Below are positions 1 to 5,207 of a stretch of 5,207 bases of DNA, one piece after another. Source of the DNA: Acidobacteriota bacterium (GTDB lineage: Bacteria; Acidobacteriota; Polarisedimenticolia; Gp22-AA2). The notes beneath the pieces were generated by a model that saw only the letters and a program-made list of their open reading frames with translations, had not been told where the DNA came from and made no database searches. Position 1 is the stretch's first letter; every line of letters starts with the position of its first letter. The position numbers and the translations under genes were made by a program. The stretch covers positions 1-5,207 of the forward strand of contig JACOUZ010000190.1 of assembly GCA_016177515.1 (NCBI GenBank), written 5' to 3'.

Positions 1-131
1 CGCGAGAGCCGAGGGGCGCCGCGCCGGTCGGCGACCTTTGCCGATCCCGGCGCGGCGACCCCCTCCCCCGCGTTGCGCAGCGGTGCCGTCCCCGGAAAGC
101 GGAGAGCCCACGGATCCTCTTCGGGTTCGTA
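1..131. other. Upstream region with no recognisable gene
   Basis: All three plus frames are open from base 1 (first stops at 133-135, 155-157 and 178-180), which is expected in such GC-rich DNA. The translations are low-complexity Arg/Pro/Ala/Gly and match no family I know. The end of an upstream plus-strand gene could lie here, for example in frame 1 ending at 135, but nothing supports choosing a frame. The only clear structure is the hairpin at 17-57. Confidence 0.4.
17..57. other. Strong GC-rich hairpin upstream of the operon
   Basis: Positions 17-27 (CGCCGCGCCGG) are the exact reverse complement of 47-57. Inside them, 28-32 (TCGGC) pairs with 40-44 (GCCGA), leaving a 2-nt bulge (45-46) and a 7-nt loop (33-39). 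The result is a 16-bp stem. No T-run follows on either strand, so it is not a canonical intrinsic terminator. It lies about 75 bp before the putative promoter. It could end or protect the transcript of an upstream gene, be a dispersed repeat unit, or be part of the C-terminal codons of an upstream gene. The pairing is directly visible; the role is inferred. Confidence 0.6.
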
Positions 132-160
132 TTGACAGTGGACTCGAGTCGCGGTAGGTT
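132..160 (+). promoter_or_regulatory. Sigma70-type promoter for the ABC operon
   Basis: A perfect -35 hexamer, TTGACA, is at 132-137. A 17-bp spacer separates it from TAGGTT at 155-160, which matches 3 of 6 positions of TATAAT including the key T1, A2 and T6. Transcription would start near 166-168, giving a leader of about 95 nt before the ATG at 263. The promoter stands out as the least GC-rich stretch before the first gene and points into the operon. A weaker alternative -10 is GGTTAT at 157-162 with a 19-bp spacer. No promoter-like sequence was noticed in the three short gene junctions. Confidence 0.6.
141..150. promoter_or_regulatory. Palindrome in promoter spacer, possible operator
   Basis: GACTCGAGTC is a perfect 10-bp palindrome lying wholly between the -35 and -10 hexamers. 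A symmetric site here is well placed for a dimeric repressor, or for a spacer-binding activator of the MerR type. The symmetry is directly visible; its use as an operator is inferred, and it matches no operator I can name. Confidence 0.35.
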
Positions 161-218
161 ATCGGCCTTTTTTGCGGGATGAAGATTCCTGGGAATTCCG
201 CCGATGTTCTGCTATGGT

Positions 219-233
219 GTTCCGGTCCGGAAC
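219..233. promoter_or_regulatory. 15-nt palindrome in the operon leader
   Basis: GTTCCGGTCCGGAAC has two perfect 7-bp arms around a central T. It lies about 50 nt after the predicted transcription start and 21 nt before the GAGG of the first gene. As DNA it could bind a dimeric regulator. As RNA it could form a 5-bp stem with a 5-nt loop. A shorter palindrome, ATTCCTGGGAAT, lies just upstream at 185-196. The function is unknown. Confidence 0.35.
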
Positions 234-254
234 GTCGCCCGGTCAATCCTGAAC

Positions 255-258
255 GAGG
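255..258 (+). promoter_or_regulatory. Ribosome binding site deciding the ATPase start
   Basis: GAGG lies 4 nt before the ATG at 263. The spacing is short, but this is the only Shine-Dalgarno-like sequence near a plausible start. The in-frame upstream ATG at 179 has no such site and would begin only about a dozen bases after the predicted transcription start. This supports 263 as the true start. Confidence 0.5.
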
Positions 259-262
259 TTCC

Positions 263-1198
263 ATGATCGAAGTCGTGGGGATGACAAAGAACTACGGTGC
301 GCGCGCCGCGGTGGACGGAATCGGCTTCTCGGTCCGGAAGGGGGAGATCCTCGGCTTCCTGGGGCCGAACGGGGCCGGCAAGACCACCACGATGCGCATT
401 CTGACCGGCTACCTGCCGCCGACGTCTGGGACGGCGCGTGTGGGCGGCTTCGACGTCCAGGAGTCGCCGATCGAGGTCAAGCGGCGGATCGGATACCTGC
501 CGGAGCACCCCCCGCTGTACACCGAGATGCTGGTCCGCCCGTTCCTGCGCTTCGTGGCGAGCCTTCGCGGGGTGCCGCGCAAGGAGAGGGCCGCCCGTGT
601 GGACCGGGCTATCGAGCGCTGCGGCCTCCAGCCGGTGGCGGGACGCCTGATCGGCAATCTCTCGAAGGGGTACCAGCAAAGAGTCGGGCTGGCGCAGGCG
701 ATCCTGCACGATCCGGACGTCCTGATCCTCGACGAGCCGACGGTCGGGCTCGACCCGTCCCAGATCCGGGAGATCCGCCAGCTCATCAAGAGCTTCGCCG
801 GGGAGCACACCGTCATCCTTTCGACCCACATCCTCGCCGAGGTGACGATGACGTGCAACCGCGTGCTGATCATCAACGAGGGGAGGATCGCCGCCGACGA
901 GACGCTGGAGAGGCTGGCGGCGCGCGGCGAGAGAACGCGGCGCATCGCCCTGCGCCTGGCGCGTGCCACCGACGGGGTCGAGGGGCAGATCCGCTCCATC
1001 GCCGGGGTCCTGGATGTGACGCGGGAGGCCTCGCAGGACGGTGCCTTCGTAGTGGAGACCGAGTCGGCGCGGGACGTGCGCGAGGAGATCGCGCGGGCCG
1101 CGGTGGCGCAGGGCTGGGGGCTGCTCGAGCTGCGGGCGATCACCCTGAGCCTCGAGGACATCTTCATCCGCATCATCCGGGGAGAGGAGGCGGCATGA
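263..1198 (+). CDS. ABC-2 transporter ATP-binding protein, GldA-like
   Basis: This 311-residue cytoplasmic ATPase would power the permease encoded next. Visible motifs, in order, are Walker A GPNGAGKTT (34-42), Q-loop region GYLPEHPPLY (77-86), signature LSKGYQQR (133-140), Walker B LILDEP (154-159), D-loop GLDP (162-165) and H-loop His189. A C-terminal domain of about 95 residues ends in LSLEDIFIRII, typical of ABC-2 exporter ATPases. The usual Q-loop Gln is Glu81; GYLPE is common in this subfamily, so this is not a defect. The reading frame extends up to an ATG at 179, but those 28 extra residues look non-coding, and MIEVVGMTKNYG is the usual family start. Its stop overlaps the next start as ATGA. 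The ATPase call is secure. The GldA-like assignment rests on the sequence and on the GldF- and GldG-like partners, and the substrate is unknown. Confidence 0.95.
   Translation: MIEVVGMTKNYGARAAVDGIGFSVRKGEILGFLGPNGAGKTTTMRILTGYLPPTSGTARVGGFDVQESPIEVKRRIGYLPEHPPLYTEMLVRPFLRFVASLRGVPRKERAARVDRAIERCGLQPVAGRLIGNLSKGYQQRVGLAQAILHDPDVLILDEPTVGLDPSQIREIRQLIKSFAGEHTVILSTHILAEVTMTCNRVLIINEGRIAADETLERLAARGERTRRIALRLARATDGVEGQIRSIAGVLDVTREASQDGAFVVETESARDVREEIARAAVAQGWGLLELRAITLSLEDIFIRIIRGEEAA
1181..1190 (+). promoter_or_regulatory. Strong ribosome binding site inside the ATPase gene
   Basis: GGAGAGGAGG lies within the last codons of the ATPase gene, 4 nt before the permease ATG at 1195. Together with the ATGA stop/start overlap it predicts tight translational coupling, suiting two subunits needed in fixed ratio. 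Confidence 0.65.
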
Positions 1199-2040
1199 AG
1201 AACGTCCTGGCGATCGCCGGGCGCGAGGTGCGGACCTATTTCACCTCGCCCCTGGCCTATGTCGTCGTCGGGGTCTTCCTGATGCTCAGCGGCTACATCT
1301 TCTGGGCGTCCCTGGTGCGCTTCTCGGCCCTCTGCCTGCAGTACGGCAACAACCCGTACGTCTTCAACCAGCTCAACGTGAACGACATGGTCATCCGGCC
1401 CCTGTTCGGCAGCATGGGCGTGATCTTCCTCCTGATGATCCCGGTCATCACGATGCGCCTGCTGGCGGAGGAACGCCGAACCGGGACCGCCGAGCTCCTG
1501 TTCACCTGCCCGGTCACCACGGGGCAGGTGATCCTGGGCAAGTACCTGGGGGCCGGGTTTCTCCTGGTCGTGATGCTCGGCGCCACCCTGAGCTACCCGC
1601 TGCTGATCATGGCGTCGAGCGCCAGGCCGGACATGAAACCGACGCTCGTCGGGTATTTCGGAGTGCTCCTGATGGGACTGGCGTTCCTGGGCATCGGCCT
1701 TCTCGTTTCCGCCATGACCGAGAACCAGATCATCGCCGCGGTCGGCGCGTTCGGCGCCCTGCTCATGCTGTGGGCGGTCAGCTGGGTCGCCGATTCGGTC
1801 ACGGTGACCCTGGCCGGTCTGATGAATTCCGCCACCTTCGGGCTGTGGGAGAAGCTGAAACTGGGCGTGGGCGGGCCGACGGTCGGCGACCTGCTGAACA
1901 AGATTTCGATCACCGAGCACTTCCAGGATTTCCGCAAGGGGCTGCTCGACACCGAGCACGTGATCTTTTACCTCAGCGTGGTGTTCTTCTCGCTCTTCCT
2001 GACACAGCGCGTCGTCGAGTCGCGCCGGTGGCGGGGTTAG
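1195..2040 (+). CDS. ABC-2 transporter permease, GldF-like
   Basis: This 281-residue inner-membrane protein forms the membrane-spanning part of the transporter. Six hydrophobic segments are visible, at roughly 20-40, 70-90, 118-142, 150-172, 176-200 and 256-272. After the second comes the charged stretch EERRTGTAELLFTCPV (92-107), a hallmark of ABC-2 permeases that marks the cytoplasmic region contacting the ATPase. Near the C-terminus, ITEHFQDFRKGLLDTEHVIFYLS (239-261) fits the conserved end of GldF/NosY-type permeases. The start is the ATG that overlaps the ATPase stop; the frame is open further upstream but only antiparallel to sense in the ATPase gene. Length is normal for an unfused GldF-type permease, and GldG is encoded separately next door. 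The substrate cannot be told from the sequence. Confidence 0.93.
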   Translation: MKNVLAIAGREVRTYFTSPLAYVVVGVFLMLSGYIFWASLVRFSALCLQYGNNPYVFNQLNVNDMVIRPLFGSMGVIFLLMIPVITMRLLAEERRTGTAELLFTCPVTTGQVILGKYLGAGFLLVVMLGATLSYPLLIMASSARPDMKPTLVGYFGVLLMGLAFLGIGLLVSAMTENQIIAAVGAFGALLMLWAVSWVADSVTVTLAGLMNSATFGLWEKLKLGVGGPTVGDLLNKISITEHFQDFRKGLLDTEHVIFYLSVVFFSLFLTQRVVESRRWRG

Positions 2041-2045
2041 GGGAG
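2041..2045 (+). promoter_or_regulatory. Ribosome binding site of the GldG-like gene
   Basis: GGGAG directly follows the permease stop and lies 5 nt before a GTG start at 2051. It supports use of GTG, and no ATG offers a better start nearby. Confidence 0.5.
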
Positions 2046-2050
2046 CCGGC

Positions 2051-3631
2051 GTGAGATTCCTCAAGAGTGCCGCCTCCGGCCTGGGGGCCCTGGTGGTCGT
2101 CGTGGCGATCATCCTTTACGGGCTGGTCCCCGGGCACGCGAAGTACGTGCTGGCGGTCGGCGCCTTCGGCCTCGCGCTGCTCGCCGCCGGGCTGATCCTG
2201 AACCGCGATCGAGTCGCGGCGGCCCTCAGGGGGAAAAGGGCGCGCGGCGCCGGGGCCAGCGCCGGCTACGTCCTGACGGTACTGGCGGTGATCGTCCTCG
2301 TGAACTTCCTCGCCACCCGGCACCACAAGCGCTTCGACCTCACGGAGAACAAGGCGTTCTCCTTGAGCGAGCAGACCGTCAAGGTGGTGGAGTCGCTGCC
2401 GCGCGAGGTGACGGTCACCGCGTTCTTCCGGGAAGCCGAGCCGGCGCGGCAGAAGCTCGAGGACCTCCTGGCGGAGTACCGCTACCACAGCCCGAAGCTG
2501 ACGGTCCGCTACATCGACCCCGACACCCACCCGGGCGACGCCAAGCGCTACGCCATCACGGAGTACGGCACCATCGTCCTCGAAAGCGGCAAGCAGGAGA
2601 GCCGCGTCAACACGCCCGACGAGGAGTCGCTGACCAACGCCCTCATCAAGGTCACCAAGGACCGCGAGCGGGTCGTCTACTTCACCACCGGCCACGGCGA
2701 GCACGACACCGGCGCCGGCGAACGTGACGGCCTCAGCCTCCTCAAGGGGGAGCTGGAAAAGCAGCACTACACGGTCAAGCCGCTGGTCCTGAGCCAGGGC
2801 ATCCCGGCGGACGCGGCGGTGCTCGGCGTCGCCGGGCCGCAGAAACCGTTCCTGGAAGCGGAAGTGAGAATGGTGGAAGAGTTCCTCCGGGCGGGCGGGC
2901 ACCTGCTCTACCTGCAGGACCCGGAGACCGACTCCGGACTCCGCGCCGTCCTGTCCTCCTACGGCGTGACCGTGGGCAACGACGTCGTGGTGGACAAGGT
3001 GTCGCGCCTGTTCGGCGGCGACTACCTGATGCCGCTGGTGCCGGCCGACGGCTACGACGAATTCCACCCGATCACCAAGACGTTCCGCTTCCAGACCTTC
3101 TTCCCGATCGCCTCGTCCATCGAGATCTCGGGGTCCCTCCCCGAGGGCGTGACCGCCACGAAGCTGGCGCAGACGTCGCCCCTGGCCTGGGCCCAGCCGA
3201 GCGACGGCGAGCTGAAGACCGGACGCCTCACGCTGAAGGAGGGCGCCGGAGTGAAGGGCCCGATCACCCTGGGGGCGGCGGTGGCCCTGACGACCGACCG
3301 GAAGCCGAAGACGGAAGAGGAGGCCGCGGCCGCCGGGGACGGCGAAGCGAAATCCACCGCCGGCGCGCGGTTGGTGGTGTTCGGCGACTCCGATTTCCTC
3401 ACCAACGGCTACCTCAACGCCTCGGGCAACGGCGACCTGGCCCTCAACGCCATCGCCTGGCTCGCCGAGCAGGAGGAGCTGGTCTCGATCCGGCCGAAGA
3501 CGTCGGTGCCCCGCATCCTCATCCTGTCAGGCCAGCAGGTCCGCTACTACTTCTGGTCCATCGTGGCGTTCGCCCCGGTCACCATCGCCGTCGTCGGCGT
3601 CGGGATCTGGTGGCGCCGCAAGAAGCTCTGA
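2051..3631 (+). CDS. GldG-family ABC transporter auxiliary protein
   Basis: This 526-residue membrane-anchored protein probably works with the ATPase and permease. Hydrophobic segments lie at about 8-26, 31-50 and 72-88, followed by a long soluble part and a last membrane segment at about 500-520 ending WWRRKKL, a positively charged cytoplasmic tail. Three N-terminal helices plus one C-terminal helix place the soluble part (about 90-498) on the outer face. Family motifs are RFDLTENKAFSLSEQT (94-109), FTTGHGEHD (211-219), a VFGDSDFLTNGYL stretch (443-455) and NAIAWLAEQEELVSIRPK (466-483). These fit the ABC_transp_aux/GldG family, whose soluble domain is related to that of IFT52. A charged Lys/Glu/Ala-rich loop (about 417-437) looks variable. 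The start is GTG, 10 nt after the permease stop. The molecular activity of the family is not established; sugar binding has been proposed for the related fold. Confidence 0.9.
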   Translation: MRFLKSAASGLGALVVVVAIILYGLVPGHAKYVLAVGAFGLALLAAGLILNRDRVAAALRGKRARGAGASAGYVLTVLAVIVLVNFLATRHHKRFDLTENKAFSLSEQTVKVVESLPREVTVTAFFREAEPARQKLEDLLAEYRYHSPKLTVRYIDPDTHPGDAKRYAITEYGTIVLESGKQESRVNTPDEESLTNALIKVTKDRERVVYFTTGHGEHDTGAGERDGLSLLKGELEKQHYTVKPLVLSQGIPADAAVLGVAGPQKPFLEAEVRMVEEFLRAGGHLLYLQDPETDSGLRAVLSSYGVTVGNDVVVDKVSRLFGGDYLMPLVPADGYDEFHPITKTFRFQTFFPIASSIEISGSLPEGVTATKLAQTSPLAWAQPSDGELKTGRLTLKEGAGVKGPITLGAAVALTTDRKPKTEEEAAAAGDGEAKSTAGARLVVFGDSDFLTNGYLNASGNGDLALNAIAWLAEQEELVSIRPKTSVPRILILSGQQVRYYFWSIVAFAPVTIAVVGVGIWWRRKKL

Positions 3632-3633
3632 GG
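3630..3633 (+). promoter_or_regulatory. Ribosome binding site overlapping the GldG-like stop
   Basis: GAGG shares two bases with the TGA of the GldG-like gene and lies 8 nt before the GTG at 3642. The overlap of stop codon and binding site suggests that terminating ribosomes re-initiate on the next gene. Confidence 0.45.
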
Positions 3634-3641
3634 CGCGCTCC

Positions 3642-5114
3642 GTGAGGCTCAGGCCCGGCCCCATCGTGGCACTCGTGCTGCTCGCCGGGCTGGGGGTCTA
3701 CGCCTACGTCTCCGAGTTCCGCGGCAAGGCAGGGGGGGACGAGACCGGCGACGGGATGGACAGGCCGATCGTCTTCGATCGCGCCGCTCTCAAGGCGATC
3801 GGGATCCGGAACGGCAACGGCGAGCTGCGCCTCGAAAAGGAAGGGGAGGACTGGAAACTGACCGCCCCCCTGGCGACCGCTGCCGACAAGGACGCGGTCG
3901 AGGGCCTTCTCAACTCGGTCGAATCCGCGCGCGTCGAGAGACGCATCAAGACGGCGGGAGAGCGCAAGGACTACGGCCTCGACCCGCCCAGGGCGACGCT
4001 TTCGATCGAAACGACCGCCGGCCGCGCGCCGCAGACGCTGGGCGTGGGCGACAGCAATCCGATCGGCGGGACCTATTTTGCGCTTCTCCCCGCGACGGAC
4101 GAGGTGGCCGTCGTCAGCGGCTCGCTCGGCGACATCGCCGGCAAGGATCTCCTGGGCCTGCGTGACAAGTCCCTGCTCGCGCTCGACTCCTGGAAGATGA
4201 AGCGCTTCACCATCGAGCGCGGCCGGGAGACCATCCGGATGGAGAAGCCGGACGATGGCTGGATCATCAGGCAGCCGGTCGAGGCGCCGGCCGACGGTCC
4301 GACCATCACCGACCTGCTGACGGCCCTGCAGAACCTGCGCGCCACCGCGATCCCCTCGGAGAAGCCGTCCGACGCCGACCTGCGCCGGTTCGGGCTCCAG
4401 CCGCCGCAGGCGCGCCTGGTCCTTTTCCAGGAGGGCTGGGACCTGGAGAAGACGGTCGCCTTCGGGAGGGAGGCCCCGGGCGGCGGCCGCTATGCCCGCA
4501 CGATCGGCCGCGACCCGGTCTTCGCCGTCCCGGCCGATTTCTGGCCGAAGGTGACCACGCGGCTCTTCGATCTGCGGCGCAAGGACCTCCTCGGCGTCCA
4601 GCAGTACCGCATCGAGTCCGTCACTTTCGCGCGCGACGGGAAGCCGGCGTCGACGCTGGCCCGGCAGAAGGACCAGACCTGGGCCCTGACCGGGGAGGCC
4701 CGGGGGAGCGTGAAAGCCGAGACGGCCGACGCCCTCGTGCGGATGATCAGCGATCTGAAGGCGGTGTCGTTCGACGACGACCCGAAAGAGGCGATCCGCA
4801 CCGCCCTGTCGCGCCGCCCCGCCCTCGACCTGACGCTGCAGGAGGAGGCCGACATCTCGGGCGGTCCTTCGAAGTCCCAGCACCTGCTCATCGGCCCGGC
4901 CGACAGGAAAGAGACCGTCCTGGTGCGCGACATGGCCTGGCGGCCGATTGCCGCCGTCGCCCCGGGCGTCGTCGAGAAGATCGACAACCAGATCGACGCC
5001 GTTCTGAAGGAGGCCGCCGAGACCCCTCCGCCGTCCGCCGCGCCGTCTCCCTCCCCGGGCGCCCCGCCCGGGCCCTCACCGGACGCCACCCCGGTGTCCG
5101 CGCCGGAGCGCTGA
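3642..5114 (+). CDS. DUF4340 protein, membrane-anchored, three-fold internal repeat
   Basis: This 490-residue protein has an N-terminal signal anchor (basic MRLRPG, then hydrophobic 7-23, no lipobox Cys), so the rest should lie outside the inner membrane. Residues 53-458 look like three tandem copies of the DUF4340 unit. Copy 1 (about 53-180) has LEKEGEDWKLTAP, YGLDPPRATL and GKDLLGLRDKSLL. Copy 2 (about 186-318) has MEKPDDGWIIRQP, FGLQPPQARL and RRKDLLG. Copy 3 (about 323-458) has RQKDQTWALTG but lacks the GLxPP motif. A Pro/Ser/Ala-rich tail (461-490) is probably disordered. DUF4340 genes commonly follow GldG-family genes, which suggests a part in the same envelope complex; the biochemical role is unknown. 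The GTG start, 10 nt after the previous stop, places two Arg residues ahead of the anchor. A second in-frame GTG at 3666 would fall inside the hydrophobic segment. Confidence 0.88.
   Translation: MRLRPGPIVALVLLAGLGVYAYVSEFRGKAGGDETGDGMDRPIVFDRAALKAIGIRNGNGELRLEKEGEDWKLTAPLATAADKDAVEGLLNSVESARVERRIKTAGERKDYGLDPPRATLSIETTAGRAPQTLGVGDSNPIGGTYFALLPATDEVAVVSGSLGDIAGKDLLGLRDKSLLALDSWKMKRFTIERGRETIRMEKPDDGWIIRQPVEAPADGPTITDLLTALQNLRATAIPSEKPSDADLRRFGLQPPQARLVLFQEGWDLEKTVAFGREAPGGGRYARTIGRDPVFAVPADFWPKVTTRLFDLRRKDLLGVQQYRIESVTFARDGKPASTLARQKDQTWALTGEARGSVKAETADALVRMISDLKAVSFDDDPKEAIRTALSRRPALDLTLQEEADISGGPSKSQHLLIGPADRKETVLVRDMAWRPIAAVAPGVVEKIDNQIDAVLKEAAETPPPSAAPSPSPGAPPGPSPDATPVSAPER
5054..5072. 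repeat. Perfect 8-bp hairpin within the DUF4340 tail codons
   Basis: CCCGGGCG (5054-5061) and CGCCCGGG (5065-5072) pair perfectly around a 3-nt loop. It lies in the codons of the Pro/Gly/Ser-rich tail, about 40 nt before the stop. No T-run follows, so it is not a standard intrinsic terminator. It may simply reflect GC-rich Pro and Gly codons, or it may stabilise the 3' end of the operon mRNA. Confidence 0.4.
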
Positions 5115-5201
5115 CCAGGAGCCCGGCCGAACACGCGGGCAGGATCCTGGGAGCAACCGGCCTGGAACCCGGAGCCGCCCGCCCGCGTATCAAGGGTCGT
5201 C
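5115..5201. other. Intergenic gap with an 8-bp inverted repeat
   Basis: No gene is recognised in these 87 bases. ACGCGGGC (5133-5140) is the exact reverse complement of GCCCGCGT (5181-5188), separated by 40 nt. A 10-bp palindrome, CAGGATCCTG (5140-5149), abuts the left arm. There is no T-run terminator and no clear promoter, so the operon transcript may continue past the window. Confidence 0.4.
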
Positions 5202-5207
5202 ATGGGC
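5202..5207 (+). CDS. Possible start of a further gene, cut by window end
   Basis: An ATG at 5202 is preceded at 5 nt by AAGGG (5192-5196), a plausible ribosome binding site. Only two codons are inside the window, so neither product nor reality can be judged. If real, it would be a fifth co-directional gene 87 nt after the DUF4340 stop. Confidence 0.25.

Noticed and set aside
168..173. T6 run as an intrinsic terminator
   Set aside because: No stem ends just before the run; neither TCGGCC nor nearby bases find a complementary arm upstream at suitable distance. Its position after a promoter fits an initiation region better.
179..262. N-terminal extension of the ATPase from the ATG at 179
   Set aside because: The 28 extra residues do not resemble ABC ATPases, no ribosome site precedes 179, and the predicted promoter leaves almost no leader. 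The start at 263 gives the standard family N-terminus.
496..511. Q-loop Gln replaced by Glu in the ATPase as a sign of inactivity
   Set aside because: GYLPE at this position is common in this ABC-2 ATPase subfamily, and all other catalytic motifs are intact.
853..1194. Upstream in-frame extension of the permease
   Set aside because: It overlaps the ATPase gene in another frame and translates to Arg/Gly/Ala-rich low-complexity sequence. The ATGA overlap with a strong ribosome site sets the start at 1195.
409..2112. Long minus-strand open frame of 567 codons opposite the ATPase and permease genes
   Set aside because: It runs antisense across two clearly real genes. Its translation is rich in Arg, His, Gln and Asp with no domain. 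High G+C removes stop codons from the opposite strand, which explains its length.
1973..3067. Minus-strand open frame opposite the GldG-like gene
   Set aside because: Shadow of a well-supported gene. The translation is low-complexity and rich in Val, Ala, Arg, His and Glu, without motifs.
3579..4883. Minus-strand open frame of 434 codons opposite the DUF4340 gene
   Set aside because: Antisense to a gene with a clear signal anchor and repeated motifs. Its own product is Arg/Gly/Leu-rich and unlike any family I know.
1..5207. CRISPR array, tRNA, rRNA, insertion sequence or attachment site
   Set aside because: No regularly spaced repeats, cloverleaf pattern, transposase-like frame or terminal inverted repeats with target duplication were seen. 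Almost all of the window is accounted for by the four genes.

Overview
The window is about two-thirds G+C by eye, with G/C-rich third codon positions. It carries one compact plus-strand operon of four complete genes, all read the same way. The gene set and high G+C suggest a Gram-negative-type bacterium such as an acidobacterium, myxobacterium or a relative. This is inferred from general knowledge; no marker gene fixes the taxon.

Layout: positions 1-262 hold no recognisable gene. They carry a strong GC-rich hairpin (17-57), a good sigma70-type promoter (132-160) with a perfect 10-bp palindrome in its spacer, and a leader with a 15-nt palindrome (219-233). The operon follows: an ABC-2-type ATPase of the GldA kind (263-1198), an ABC-2 permease of the GldF kind (1195-2040), a membrane-anchored GldG-family auxiliary protein (2051-3631) and a membrane-anchored DUF4340 protein (3642-5114). 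The first two genes overlap by ATGA and the other two junctions have 10-nt gaps, so the four are probably co-transcribed and translationally linked. Positions 5115-5201 are non-coding as far as can be seen. A possible start of a further gene lies at 5202, at the window edge.

Working model: the ATPase and the six-helix permease form the energy-coupled core of an ABC-2 system in the inner membrane. The GldG-like protein and the DUF4340 protein place large soluble domains next to it, probably on the outer face. In Bacteroidota the homologous GldA/GldF/GldG proteins are linked to gliding motility. Related cassettes are common in non-gliding phyla, usually with a DUF4340 gene, and their substrate is unknown. 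No gliding, pilus, polysaccharide or drug-resistance genes are visible here to identify a cargo. The cassette is a recognisable family but its function is undescribed. The most unusual features are the palindrome-marked promoter and leader, and the three-fold internal repeat in the DUF4340 protein.
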